A stretch of DNA of 64,000 bases from Dongia_B soli (GTDB lineage: Bacteria > Pseudomonadota > Alphaproteobacteria > Dongiales > Dongiaceae). The notes under the pieces are model-generated. The model saw nothing but the letters and a program-made list of their open reading frames with translations, searched no databases and was not told the DNA's origin. The position numbers and the translations under genes are program-made. The stretch lies in the NCBI RefSeq assembly GCF_034044715.1, contig NZ_JAXCLW010000004.1, positions 1 to 64,000 of the forward strand, read 5' to 3'. Position 1 is the stretch's first letter. Each line of letters opens with the position of its first letter. This document shows positions 52,709 through 61,325 of this stretch, in pieces.

Positions 52709-54127
52709 ATGCGCAGACAGCGAAAGGCGAAAATTGTCGCGACCCTGGGTCCATCCAGCACGACCCACGAACAGATCGAAGCCCTGTTTCGTGCCGGGGC
52801 CGATATTTTCCGGCTCAACCTGTCGCATGGCAGCCATGACGACCATCGGACCCGATACGAAATCATCCGCACCATCGAAGCCGATCTCGGCCGGCCGATC
52901 GGCGTGCTGGTCGATCTGCAGGGACCGAAATTACGGGTCGGGACATTTGCCGAAGGTGCTGTTCAACTGAAGAACGGCGCGAAATTCCGCTTCGATCTGG
53001 ATACGGCGCCAGGGAATGACAAGCGCGCGCCCCTGCCCCATCCGGAAATCCTTTCGGCTTTGCATCCGGATACCAATTTGCTGCTGGATGACGGCAAGCT
53101 GCGTTTGAAAGTCCTGAAATGCGGCAATGACTTCGCCGATTGCGAGGTCATGGTTGGTGGCAAACTGTCCGACCGGAAGGGCGTCAATGTGCCCGATGTT
53201 GTTCTGCCGCTTTCGCCGCTTACCAGAAAAGACCACGCCGATCTTACTTTCGGCCTCGATCTCGGTGCTGATTGGGTGGCGCTCTCTTTCGTCCAGCGAC
53301 CGGAAGATATCGCAGAGGCGCGCAAGCTGATCCAGGGCCGCGCGCGTATCATCGCCAAGCTGGAAAAGCCAGCCGCCATTGAGCATCTGCAAGAGATTGT
53401 CGATCTGTCTGACGCCATCATGGTAGCGCGCGGCGATCTCGGGGTCGAAATGCCGCCGGAAGATGTTCCATCACTGCAGAAGCGGATTATCGCGACTTGC
53501 CGGCGCTCCGGGAAGCCCGTCGTGGTGGCCACACAGATGCTGGATTCCATGGTGCAGAACCCCGCACCAACCCGCGCGGAAGCCTCCGATGTCGCAACGG
53601 CGGTCTATGACGGCGCCGATGCGGTCATGCTCTCCGCCGAAAGCGCTTCCGGCCAATATCCGGTTGAAGCGGTTACCATGATGAATCGCATCATCGAGCG
53701 GGTCGAGCGCGATCCGGTTTATCGTCGTATCCTGGAAGCGCAGCGGCCGGAGCCTGAAGCAACCGGCAATGACGCTATCAGCGCCGCTGCCGCCCAGGTC
53801 GCCCATACGCTTTCCGTCGCCGCCATCGTTACCTATACGACATTGGGTTCGACTGGCTTGCGCATGGCGCGGGAACGGCCGCAGGTGCCGATCCTCTGCA
53901 TGACCTCGAAGGAAGCAACAGCGCGCCAGCTTTGCCTCGTCTGGGGCATTCATTGCGTGATCAGCGCCGATCTCAAGCGCTTCTCGGAAATGGCCGACAA
54001 GGCCTGCCGGGCGGCACAGCGGGAAGGCTTCGCAAAAAAAGGCGAGCGGCTTGTCATCACGGCCGGCGTGCCGCTCGGCACACCCGGCTCCACCAATATC
54101 CTGCGTGTCGCCTGGATAGAGGATTGA
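52709..54127 (+). CDS. pyk: Pyruvate kinase
   Basis: A 472-residue glycolytic enzyme. RRQRKAKIVATLGPSSTTHE at the start, FRLNLSHGSHDDH near 38, the catalytic Lys segment ARIIAKLEKPAAIEHLQEIV near 212, MVARGDLGVEMPPEDVPSLQ near 238 and DAVMLSAESASGQYPVEAV near 305 are all diagnostic. ATG 52709 follows a weak AAGG site; an in-frame TTG at 52691 is less likely. Confidence 0.95.
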   Translation: MRRQRKAKIVATLGPSSTTHEQIEALFRAGADIFRLNLSHGSHDDHRTRYEIIRTIEADLGRPIGVLVDLQGPKLRVGTFAEGAVQLKNGAKFRFDLDTAPGNDKRAPLPHPEILSALHPDTNLLLDDGKLRLKVLKCGNDFADCEVMVGGKLSDRKGVNVPDVVLPLSPLTRKDHADLTFGLDLGADWVALSFVQRPEDIAEARKLIQGRARIIAKLEKPAAIEHLQEIVDLSDAIMVARGDLGVEMPPEDVPSLQKRIIATCRRSGKPVVVATQMLDSMVQNPAPTRAEASDVATAVYDGADAVMLSAESASGQYPVEAVTMMNRIIERVERDPVYRRILEAQRPEPEATGNDAISAAAAQVAHTLSVAAIVTYTTLGSTGLRMARERPQVPILCMTSKEATARQLCLVWGIHCVISADLKRFSEMADKACRAAQREGFAKKGERLVITAGVPLGTPGSTNILRVAWIED

Positions 54128-54130
54128 TCG

Positions 54131-54190
54131 TCAGGCGATCACCTCTCCCTGGACGAAGTCGATGAAGGCGCGCGCACCTTCGCGGCTGGC
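54131..54190 (-). pseudogene. C-terminal tail of a LysR-type regulator
   Basis: On the minus strand the last 19 codons read ASREGARAFIDFVQGEVIA followed by TGA, the usual LysR-family C-terminus. Nothing upstream continues the protein: after about 54190 the sequence belongs to another gene remnant on the opposite strand. A gene fragment left by deletion. Confidence 0.6.
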
Positions 54191-54197
54191 TTTTACC

Positions 54198-54416
54198 AAA
54201 ATCCTTGGTCGGCCGGTGTATGCCGAAGCGGTGCCGCGCGAAAGCTGGGGTGCGCTCTTCAAGGCGCAAGGCATGAACGACCCGATGCCCCGCATCTAGA
54301 TGCTCGACGGCTTCAACGAGGACTGGGTATGCTTCGAGGGCGCTCCTGACCAGGTGCTGAAAGGAAAGACCGAGATCGAAACTGTCTTGCGCGAGCTCGT
54401 CGCACAAGCCGATTAA
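54198..54416 (+). pseudogene. C-terminal fragment of an NmrA-like NAD(P)-binding protein with in-frame stop
   Basis: The plus strand encodes LGRPVYAEAVPRESWGALFK, AQGMNDPMPRI, then TAG (54297-54299), then MLDGFNEDWVCFEG and ETVLRELVAQAD before TAA at 54414-54416. This is the C-terminal part of the NmrA-like/atypical SDR family, in which a Gln codon (CAG) often occupies the stop position. The 5' part of the gene is gone. With the LysR tail it shows decay of a divergent lysR-nmrA pair. Confidence 0.6.
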
Positions 54417-54452
54417 AGGTCAGTGCCGACCGGTCATTACATTGGCAGCGTG

Positions 54453-55055
54453 CTATTGCTGCGACGGTTTCCAGATATCCGCCTCCGCCTCGATCTGCTT
54501 GATTTGCGCGGCCGGCAATTGCGGCTGCAAGACCGAGCGGATGGCGATCGCCTCTTCATCGCCCTGCCGCGCCGCCAATTCGGCATAAAGGTAAGCTTGC
54601 ACCAGATCGCGCGGCAGGCCGACCCCCTGATAATACATAGCGGCGAGATCGACCTGTGAGCGCCGCACGCCGTGATCGGCAGCGCGCTTGGTCCAATAGG
54701 CCGCCTGCGCTTCGTCTTTCGGCACGCCCATACCCAGCATATATAAGGTCGCCAGTTGTACCTGGGCCGCCGCAATACCGTTGGTCGCGGCCGGTGTCAG
54801 CCATTTCGCCGCCATCGCATAATCCTGGGCAACACCCATGCCCTGCAGATACATCTGCCCCAATGCGGCCTGCGCCGCCGGCAAACCTTGATCGGCCAAG
54901 GGCTGAAACTCTTTTAATGCCGTGGCGTAATCGCCGCGTTCGAAAGCTTCAAATCCGGCATTCCCGTCAGCGGCGACCGGTTCCGGCAGGTTGGACGAGA
55001 GCGCTCCAATGATCAGCGCGGCGGCGGTCAGCCTCAGCTTACGATAGGCGGCCAT
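54453..55055 (-). CDS. Exported Sel1-repeat (TPR-like) protein
   Basis: A 200-residue protein with an N-terminal signal peptide (about residues 1-30) and three to four Sel1 repeats of about 36 residues, each with A-x-x-x-L-G-x-M-Y-x-G-x-G-V spacing (AALGQMYLQGMGVAQDYAMA, ATLYMLGMGVPKDEAQAAYW, AAMYYQGVGLPRDLVQAYLY). Such repeats scaffold periplasmic protein contacts. It starts 3 bases past the L,D-transpeptidase stop codon, so both are cotranscribed and probably act in the same envelope process. Confidence 0.88.
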   Translation of the reverse strand: MAAYRKLRLTAAALIIGALSSNLPEPVAADGNAGFEAFERGDYATALKEFQPLADQGLPAAQAALGQMYLQGMGVAQDYAMAAKWLTPAATNGIAAAQVQLATLYMLGMGVPKDEAQAAYWTKRAADHGVRRSQVDLAAMYYQGVGLPRDLVQAYLYAELAARQGDEEAIAIRSVLQPQLPAAQIKQIEAEADIWKPSQQ

Positions 55056-55058
55056 GGA

Positions 55059-56819
55059 TTATTCTTTTCCAGAATTACGCTCGATACGTTGCGGCGGCGT
55101 TGCTTCCGAAAGCTGGCTGGTTCCCACAGTCGGCATGGATATGCCGGACAATGTTGGTAAGCGATCATAGCCATAGGCATCGCGGCGGAACTGCATGACG
55201 CCCGTTTCATCGACCCACGCCGTCATATAGGTGATATGAATCGGCATCGGCCGAGGCAGCGAAACATAAGTCGTTTTGCCCGATGCCACGACTTGGTCGA
55301 CATGGTCCCGTGTCCAGGCTGGATTCTCCTTCAGCAAAAAGGTCGTAAGACCGAGTGGATCGGCCGTCCGAACGCAACCGGAACTGAGGTAGCGGTCCTG
55401 CTTGGCGAAGAGTGCCGGCGCCGATGTGCCGTGCAAATAGACGGCGTAATCGTTCTTGAAGTCGAGCTTGACCGGTCCCAAGGCATTTTCCGGGCCGGCA
55501 TCCTGACGCAGGCGATAGGGGAACAGACCACTGCGGCGGACTTCGCGCCAGTCGATACTGGTGGGGTTGATTTCAGTGCCCGAGGTATCATAGACGCGAA
55601 CATTCTTGGTTGCGAAATAACCCGGGCTCTCCAGTTCGTGACGCAGCATGTCGCTGGCGGCGATCTTTTGCGGCACCGACCAATCGGGATTGAGCTTCAC
55701 CTGGGTGATGATGCTGGTCAGCAGCGGCGTCTTGCGATCGACACGACCGACAATGGCCTTGGTATAGAAGGCGAGCCGCCCATCTTCGATGATTTTGACT
55801 TCCTGGGCTGGCACGTTCGCAATCAGATAATGGGGCCCGAAAGTCGGTCCCTGCTCCTGCATGCGCCGCAGATTAAGCAGGATCATGCGCAAGCGGGTTT
55901 CCGCCGAAACGTTCAATTCCTCGAAGCTGCGCTTGCCAATGACGCCGTCGTCATTGAGACCATGATTGCGTTGGAAAACTTCCATCGCCTGCGTCAGAAG
56001 CGGATCGTAAAATTGAAGCTTATCCGATGTGGCCGATGCCAGTTCGCCCGTGATCGCTAAACGCTGACGAATGATGGGTATGCGCGCATCGCTCTGCCCC
56101 GGTTCAAGTTTCCCGGAGTCATCGATGGTCGGCCAGCCACCGGATTGCATGTAACCGATATAAGTCGGCATCTGGTAGTACAGACGCCAGAAAGGCGCAA
56201 AGCCTGGCAGCTCACGCTGCAGAAAGGCCGCCTGATCCTTTGCCTTGCCCAGCGCAGCCAGAATGCCGACGCCGTGCTGATCGTTGTCACCCAATATACT
56301 GTTGGCATCGACCGCGCCGGCGATAAAAGCAACGCTTAGCAGTGCCTCGGTCGCCGCGGCGGTCGTGGGGTCGCTTGGTGGCGTCAAGTTCGAAACGGCC
56401 TGGCCGATTTCCGGCGGCACTTTCATCCCCGCCTGAAGCGCTTGCGGAAGCTGTTCTGCGATCTGCACGCCGAGCGGCGAGAAGCCATTTTGTGTGACCC
56501 AGATGGGCGGCTGGCCGGCGTCATAGAAGGCGCGCAACCCCGCCCAATCTACCGCCAAAGCAGTTCGGCTGAAACGGGATGACAGATCCGCGACAGCCTG
56601 CCCTATGCCGGGCAGGGTCGCCATCGGCACGGTGGTTTTCGGCGGCGCGACCATTTGCGGGTTCGTAACCGCTCGGGGCGATGACTTGCTGCCGGCAAGC
56701 TTATCGGAATAGGGAACCGCCGCATCGCCCGGATCTCTATTGCCGCCCGCCAGCGCCGCGCCGTGGGTGGCAAGCAGCAGAATGACGGATAAGCTGGCAG
56801 CCCAGAAATTGCGTTTCAT
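55059..56819 (-). CDS. L,D-transpeptidase (YcbB/LdtD-like)
   Basis: A 586-residue periplasmic enzyme that makes 3-3 cross-links in peptidoglycan. Signal peptide at residues 1-25 (ATHGAALAGG). A peptidoglycan-binding domain is near 275-320 (AMEVFQRNHGLNDDGVIGKR), and the YkuD catalytic domain follows, with the His in VYLHGTSAPALFAKQDRY and the Cys in LSSGCVRTADPLG near 495. ATG 56819 has GGGGA upstream and begins a clean signal peptide; the in-frame ATG at 56852 does not. Upstream of the Sel1 gene. Confidence 0.9.
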   Translation of the reverse strand: MKRNFWAASLSVILLLATHGAALAGGNRDPGDAAVPYSDKLAGSKSSPRAVTNPQMVAPPKTTVPMATLPGIGQAVADLSSRFSRTALAVDWAGLRAFYDAGQPPIWVTQNGFSPLGVQIAEQLPQALQAGMKVPPEIGQAVSNLTPPSDPTTAAATEALLSVAFIAGAVDANSILGDNDQHGVGILAALGKAKDQAAFLQRELPGFAPFWRLYYQMPTYIGYMQSGGWPTIDDSGKLEPGQSDARIPIIRQRLAITGELASATSDKLQFYDPLLTQAMEVFQRNHGLNDDGVIGKRSFEELNVSAETRLRMILLNLRRMQEQGPTFGPHYLIANVPAQEVKIIEDGRLAFYTKAIVGRVDRKTPLLTSIITQVKLNPDWSVPQKIAASDMLRHELESPGYFATKNVRVYDTSGTEINPTSIDWREVRRSGLFPYRLRQDAGPENALGPVKLDFKNDYAVYLHGTSAPALFAKQDRYLSSGCVRTADPLGLTTFLLKENPAWTRDHVDQVVASGKTTYVSLPRPMPIHITYMTAWVDETGVMQFRRDAYGYDRLPTLSGISMPTVGTSQLSEATPPQRIERNSGKE

Positions 56820-56985
56820 GCATCCCCGATCGATAGCTGCGTCCCGCGGCACTCCGTCCCATCCAGCGCCGCTCCGGTAGTATAATCAATGCACATACAA
56901 CTGTCACGGCAGGCGGACGTTCCAAGCCCGTAAGAGGCCGGTTTTATCCCCCTTTGATCCTGCTGGAATTATCGGTTGGCTGGCC

Positions 56986-59031
56986 TCATTCGCTCGCCAA
57001 AGCCGGCCGACCGAACGCCGCAGCCGTGATTTCCGATTCAATGAATAGCCGCAAACCGCCCGGCTGTTCGAAGATCTTGTCGCGACGGTCATGGCGCGAC
57101 TGGATATCGGTGGCGCCGGCCCGCACCGCCAGCGACGTGGCGGTCGCAGTGGCGGTTTCGATGGCATGTTCCGCCGCATCTTCCAGCGACAGAAAATCGC
57201 GGTAGCCATCCGGCAGATGCACCCGGAACAAGCCGTCTTTAGGCGCGGTGATATTGATCGTTACCTGCTGCATGACGCCACCGGCAACCGCACCAACCGC
57301 GTTCGAGACCTCCGCATGGGGTGGAATTACCAGGCGGGTGCGCAAACGCTCGGCGATCTGCGGATAATAGCTGTGCACCGGCGCACCGATGCCGGCCAGC
57401 GGCACGGTCAGAGCGATGGCGACATCCAATAGCGACTGCGCGGGATGGAAGCCGTTAATCCCTGCGGCCATGGGCTGTGGTGTGGTCAATGACTGGTTCA
57501 CCAATGCCTCGCCCAGCTTGCCCCAATCCCGCTGGCCGAGCGACAGGGTTTCGGCAAAAACCGAATCCAGGATAACCCGCCCCGACTGCTTCACGACCTG
57601 CTCGACGATTTGACGGCACAACGTCTCGATATCCTGTGGGGCCTTCCAGCCGGCCAAAGGCGGACGCAGCAGGAAGAGCTGCGCACCGAGCACTGCCGCC
57701 TCGCGACACCAGCGGTCCTGGTTTTCCAGAACATGCACCGCATCGCTCGGCGTGAGGCCGCTCGGAATGACCAGGCCGCGATCGACCAGACGCTGCAAGT
57801 TGCGCACCGAAGCCGGGCTGAACAGCAGATCGGCCAACGCCACCGGGCCATTCGCCAGCGCATCCCAGATCTGCCGCTGCCCATCTGTCAGGCTGGCTTC
57901 GCCGGCATCCAGCGGGCGTTGACGCAAAGCGAATTGCCCGCGGTACGGAATCATCTCATCCGCCGCAAGCTGGACTCGCAGTGTTTCCAGCGTTTGCGGA
58001 TATTGCGATGCCAGCAGACTCAACGGCACAACGCGGCGCGGACCGGCGACGAAGCCATGCACCTCGTCGATGCGGATTTCGCTATCGCCGCCAAGGCCGT
58101 AGGTATGGACAGCGACCGCTTCGACCATCGTCTTCCAGCCGCCGACCGTTGCGCCCTCCTTGTTGAGCACCGGTTGGCCGTCCCGCAACATGGCGATATC
58201 GGTTGTCGTGCCGCCCATATCGGAAACAAGGATCGTATCCTCGCCGCAGAGATAGCGCGCCCCGACGAGACTGGCCGCGGGACCCGAGAGGATCGTCTCC
58301 ACCGGGCAGGTCAGTGCGAGATCCGCATTGATCAGCGAACCATCGCCCTTCACCACCATCAGCGGCGCCTTAATGCCATGCTGCTCAAGCAAGCCGGCAA
58401 CAGCGCGGATCAGCTGTTGCAACTGGGGAATCAAGCGCGCATTCAGCGCTGCCGTCAGCGCGCGGCGCGGCGCATCCAATTTTGACGTCAGTTCATGACC
58501 GCAGGTCACCGGCTTATCGGTCAGATCGCGGATCATCTGGCGAACGGCAATTTCATGCGCCGGATTGCGCACGGAGAAATAACCGCTCACCGCGAAGGCC
58601 GCGACCTTCGACGCATATTGTTCGACCGCGCTCCTGACTGCTTCGAGATCGAGCGGCGCCTGTTCATCGCCGGCCGGTTTGTGGCCGCCTGCTACAAAGA
58701 CAACAGGGTCACCGCCAAGCGCTTGCTTCAAGCCCGCGCGCTCCAATGCTTTCTCGTCATAGCCGAGCAGGATCAGGCAGATCGGCGCGCCGTGGCTTTC
58801 CACAATGGCATTCGTCGCCAAGGTGGTGGACATCGACACCAGGGCGATATCGCCTGTCTTTTTATCTTCCGGCAGATGCGGCAGCACGCCCGCCATGGCG
58901 CCACCCAAGCCGATCGACAGATCATGTTTGGTCGTGAGGGATTTCGCCGTGGCCAGAACGCCTTTGGCGGGATCGAACAGAACCGCATCGGTATAAGTAC
59001 CGCCGGTATCAAGGCCGAGCAAAACAGACAC
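56986..59031 (-). CDS. Hydantoinase/oxoprolinase-family ATPase (HyuA-like)
   Basis: A 681-residue protein of the hydantoinase A/oxoprolinase superfamily, ATP-dependent ring-opening enzymes with an actin-like ATPase core. GLDTGGTYTDAVLFDPAKG is near residue 6, STTLATNAIVESHGAP near 70, KGDGSLI near 233 and VSDMGGTTTDIAMLRDGQPV near 276. No HyuB-like subunit gene is in the window, so substrate is unknown. GTG 59031 has AGGAAG 8 bases upstream. It sits between genes related to E. coli ycbB and ycbK. Confidence 0.85.
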   Translation of the reverse strand: MSVLLGLDTGGTYTDAVLFDPAKGVLATAKSLTTKHDLSIGLGGAMAGVLPHLPEDKKTGDIALVSMSTTLATNAIVESHGAPICLILLGYDEKALERAGLKQALGGDPVVFVAGGHKPAGDEQAPLDLEAVRSAVEQYASKVAAFAVSGYFSVRNPAHEIAVRQMIRDLTDKPVTCGHELTSKLDAPRRALTAALNARLIPQLQQLIRAVAGLLEQHGIKAPLMVVKGDGSLINADLALTCPVETILSGPAASLVGARYLCGEDTILVSDMGGTTTDIAMLRDGQPVLNKEGATVGGWKTMVEAVAVHTYGLGGDSEIRIDEVHGFVAGPRRVVPLSLLASQYPQTLETLRVQLAADEMIPYRGQFALRQRPLDAGEASLTDGQRQIWDALANGPVALADLLFSPASVRNLQRLVDRGLVIPSGLTPSDAVHVLENQDRWCREAAVLGAQLFLLRPPLAGWKAPQDIETLCRQIVEQVVKQSGRVILDSVFAETLSLGQRDWGKLGEALVNQSLTTPQPMAAGINGFHPAQSLLDVAIALTVPLAGIGAPVHSYYPQIAERLRTRLVIPPHAEVSNAVGAVAGGVMQQVTINITAPKDGLFRVHLPDGYRDFLSLEDAAEHAIETATATATSLAVRAGATDIQSRHDRRDKIFEQPGGLRLFIESEITAAAFGRPALASE

Positions 59032-59429
59032 GTCAGTCACTTCCTTCCGACCGCAAAGCGAAGCGCGGCCAGCGGCGGTTGTGGCGACAAAGCGATTAAG
59101 GGTCAAGGCCCAGATCAGGCATGACAGATACCTTAAAGCCGGTTAACAGCATCACGTTGATTGGTAAGGAATTTTTTCTAAGTTCACGCTTTTTTGGCTT
59201 TCCTGTGACACGCGGCTATGGCAATTTGGAAGTATCGGGAGGTGCTGGAACGGCGCACCGATATCCGCCTGTTTGGGGGACATTCAGGCAAGTTGGCGAC
59301 TTCGTAACGAGGGTTTGGCCCGGCTACGACCGGGTAGCGACGTGAATCGCATGCGATCATTCACGTCCGTCTTACCTAGCATTTTTTCGACGCCCCGGCG
59401 TTCCGGGTGCATAGGGAGATTGGAATCGA
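59032..59429. other. Divergent promoter region, no gene
   Basis: A 398-base spacer between the divergent hydantoinase-like and DUF882 genes. It must hold two promoters. Its clearest element is the palindrome at 59339-59367, described separately. No convincing -35/-10 pair could be chosen. Confidence 0.5.
59339..59367. promoter_or_regulatory. 29-bp composite palindrome upstream of the DUF882 gene
   Basis: GACGTGAAT (59339-59347) and ATTCACGTC (59359-59367) form a perfect 9-bp inverted repeat. Between and overlapping them ATCGCATGCGAT (59346-59357) is itself a perfect 12-bp palindrome. The element ends 62 bases before the start codon, consistent with an operator. Confidence 0.5.
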
Positions 59430-60050
59430 ATGATACCCCCCGTAACGCAACGCCCGACAGACGCGCATAGCCAAGAAGACTCACCTACCTGCCCATTGAT
59501 CATCAATCGCCGACGGCTCCTCGGCGCCGGTCTCGCCGCAAGCGCAGCCGGCCTCCTGCCCAATCTCGTGATCCCGGGTTCGGCCTATGCCGCCTTGCCC
59601 AATAGTGGAAATCGCACGCTTGGCTTCTATAACACCCACACAGACGAGCAGTTGAAGGCCACCTATTGGTCCAATGGCCGTTATGACAAGGGTGCGCTGA
59701 AGGACATCAATTACATCCTGCGTGACCACCGCAATAACGAGATCATGCGCATGGATGTCAAATTGCTAGACCTCCTGACCGATCTGCATCGTCGCAGCGG
59801 CAGCACCAAGGCCTTCCAGATCGTCTGCGGCTATCGCAGCCCGCAAACCAATGCCATGCTGGTCAAGATGAGCAGCGGCGTCGCCAAGAACAGCCTCCAT
59901 ATGCAGGGCAAGGCCATCGATATCCGGCTGGCCGATGTCAGCGTGCGGGAGCTGCGCGATACAGCCCTGGGTATGAGGCAGGGCGGAGTCGGTTATTATC
60001 CCCGCTCCGCTTTCGTGCATGTTGATACGGGTGAGGTCCGGCACTGGTAA
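59430..60050 (+). CDS. DUF882/YcbK-like murein-associated protein, TAT-exported
   Basis: A 206-residue protein. The twin-arginine signal is INRRRLLGAGLAASAAGLLP with cleavage near GSAYA (about residue 53). The mature part is the M15-like DUF882 domain with RTLGFYNTHTDEQLKATYW, FQIVCGYRSPQTNAMLVKMS and the metal-type ligands in SLHMQGKAIDIRL near 152 and SAFVHVDTGEVRHW at the end. E. coli YcbK is adjacent to the L,D-transpeptidase YcbB, and the same two families are neighbours here apart from the hydantoinase-like gene. Confidence 0.88.
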   Translation: MIPPVTQRPTDAHSQEDSPTCPLIINRRRLLGAGLAASAAGLLPNLVIPGSAYAALPNSGNRTLGFYNTHTDEQLKATYWSNGRYDKGALKDINYILRDHRNNEIMRMDVKLLDLLTDLHRRSGSTKAFQIVCGYRSPQTNAMLVKMSSGVAKNSLHMQGKAIDIRLADVSVRELRDTALGMRQGGVGYYPRSAFVHVDTGEVRHW

Positions 60051-60235
60051 TGCGCGGGGCTTGCTTGATCCGGCAAGGACCAAGCAGATTCAAGAGCTTA
60101 GCGACAATCGCCTTCGGCTAAGAAAAATTTTCGCGTTTTGAAAGACTTAAGACTCTGGTAACCATATCCCTATAGTCTGCCCTCCAACCGTTTTGCGGAA
60201 CGGCTTGGTCTTCTGAATGGCATTGGGCATTAGGC

Positions 60236-61321
60236 ATGGACGATCTTGAGGATCTTCAGTCGCGCGTTGCAGCAGCGCAAGAGAAGTTGCGCATGAACGC
60301 CGATGACCAGCGCAAATACGGTTTACGCCTTAATGACGTCGTCGCCATCGTCGAGGGTTCCCTCGCCCGCCAGCAAGAAGAGATGCAGCGCCTGCAGGCT
60401 TCGGCGATCGAGTTGCGCGTCGAGCGGGATGCTGCGCGCCACGCCGAAGCGGAGCTGAAGGCCGCTTATGACGCCGCCCTAACAAAAATCGCCAAGCGCG
60501 AAACCCAGAACGAACAGCTGCGCAATATGGTGTTGACGTTGCTCAACATCATCGAAGGCCGCGAACCGGCCAGCGCTTTGCAGGATACCATGATGCGGCT
60601 CGAGCAGAGCCTGCAGCAAGTCATCGCGACTCAGCAGGAAGAGAACGCGGAATCCGCAGCGATGGAGGCTGGCGAAGAACCCTCCCAGGCGGCGGCGCTC
60701 GCAGCGCAACTGGAAGAGGCCGTTGCCGGTGACGATCCCGCCGTTGATTCGGCTGACATGCAGGAAGATGGTGAAAGCCTTGACGCGGCACCATCTGCTG
60801 AGAAGGACGCAGCGGAAATGGCCGGCGCGGATGCAATTTCTGAAGATGCCGGACTTGGCGATCAATCCGAGCCCCAGCCTGCTTCAGAACTCCAGTCGGA
60901 GATAGCGGCTGACGAGCCCGCCGTCGAAGAAGCTCCCGTTGAGGAGTTGACCGCCGAAGAGCCGATCATCGAAGAGACGGTGGTTGACGAGCCGGTCATT
61001 GAAGAACCAGCCAATGAAGAACCAATCGGCGAAACCGTCGATCAGGCCCAAGTTGCGGCGGATCTTTCGGACGACATGCCGGAAGACCTCGAACAGATCT
61101 CCATGACCGATCATCAGACACTGGTCTCCGATCCGGAAGAAGCCGATGAGAAAGCGGCGGATAAAACCGCCCAGCCTTTGGTCACGGCCCTGCTCGATGC
61201 GGAAAAGGCATTGATTGAAGCCGGGGCGAACGGTCTGTCGGATGGCGATTCACCTGTCGCCGAAATCATTCGCCGCATCAGCCTGCGCACCCGGGAATTC
61301 TCCCAGGCCGCAAACCGCTAA
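60236..61321 (+). CDS. Acidic coiled-coil protein with low-complexity middle, unknown function
   Basis: A 361-residue cytoplasmic-looking protein. Residues about 1-140 are a charged coiled coil (LQSRVAAAQEKLRMNADDQR, VERDAARHAEAELKAAYDAA, NEQLRNMVLTLLNIIEGREP). Residues about 140-300 are highly acidic, with imperfect EEP/VVDEPVIEEP repeats. A short ordered C-terminal helix region follows (LVTALLDAEKALIEAGANGL, VAEIIRRISLRTREFSQA). No enzymatic motif, signal or membrane segment. The two ends look like a conserved unit joined by a flexible acidic linker. Convergent with the SPOR lipoprotein gene. Confidence 0.8.
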   Translation: MDDLEDLQSRVAAAQEKLRMNADDQRKYGLRLNDVVAIVEGSLARQQEEMQRLQASAIELRVERDAARHAEAELKAAYDAALTKIAKRETQNEQLRNMVLTLLNIIEGREPASALQDTMMRLEQSLQQVIATQQEENAESAAMEAGEEPSQAAALAAQLEEAVAGDDPAVDSADMQEDGESLDAAPSAEKDAAEMAGADAISEDAGLGDQSEPQPASELQSEIAADEPAVEEAPVEELTAEEPIIEETVVDEPVIEEPANEEPIGETVDQAQVAADLSDDMPEDLEQISMTDHQTLVSDPEEADEKAADKTAQPLVTALLDAEKALIEAGANGLSDGDSPVAEIIRRISLRTREFSQAANR

Positions 61322-61325
61322 AAGC

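Noticed and set aside
60062..60086. Hairpin downstream of the DUF882 gene (TGCTTGATCC with GGACCAAGCA)
   Set aside because: It has an internal mismatch and no T-run, so it is not a convincing terminator.
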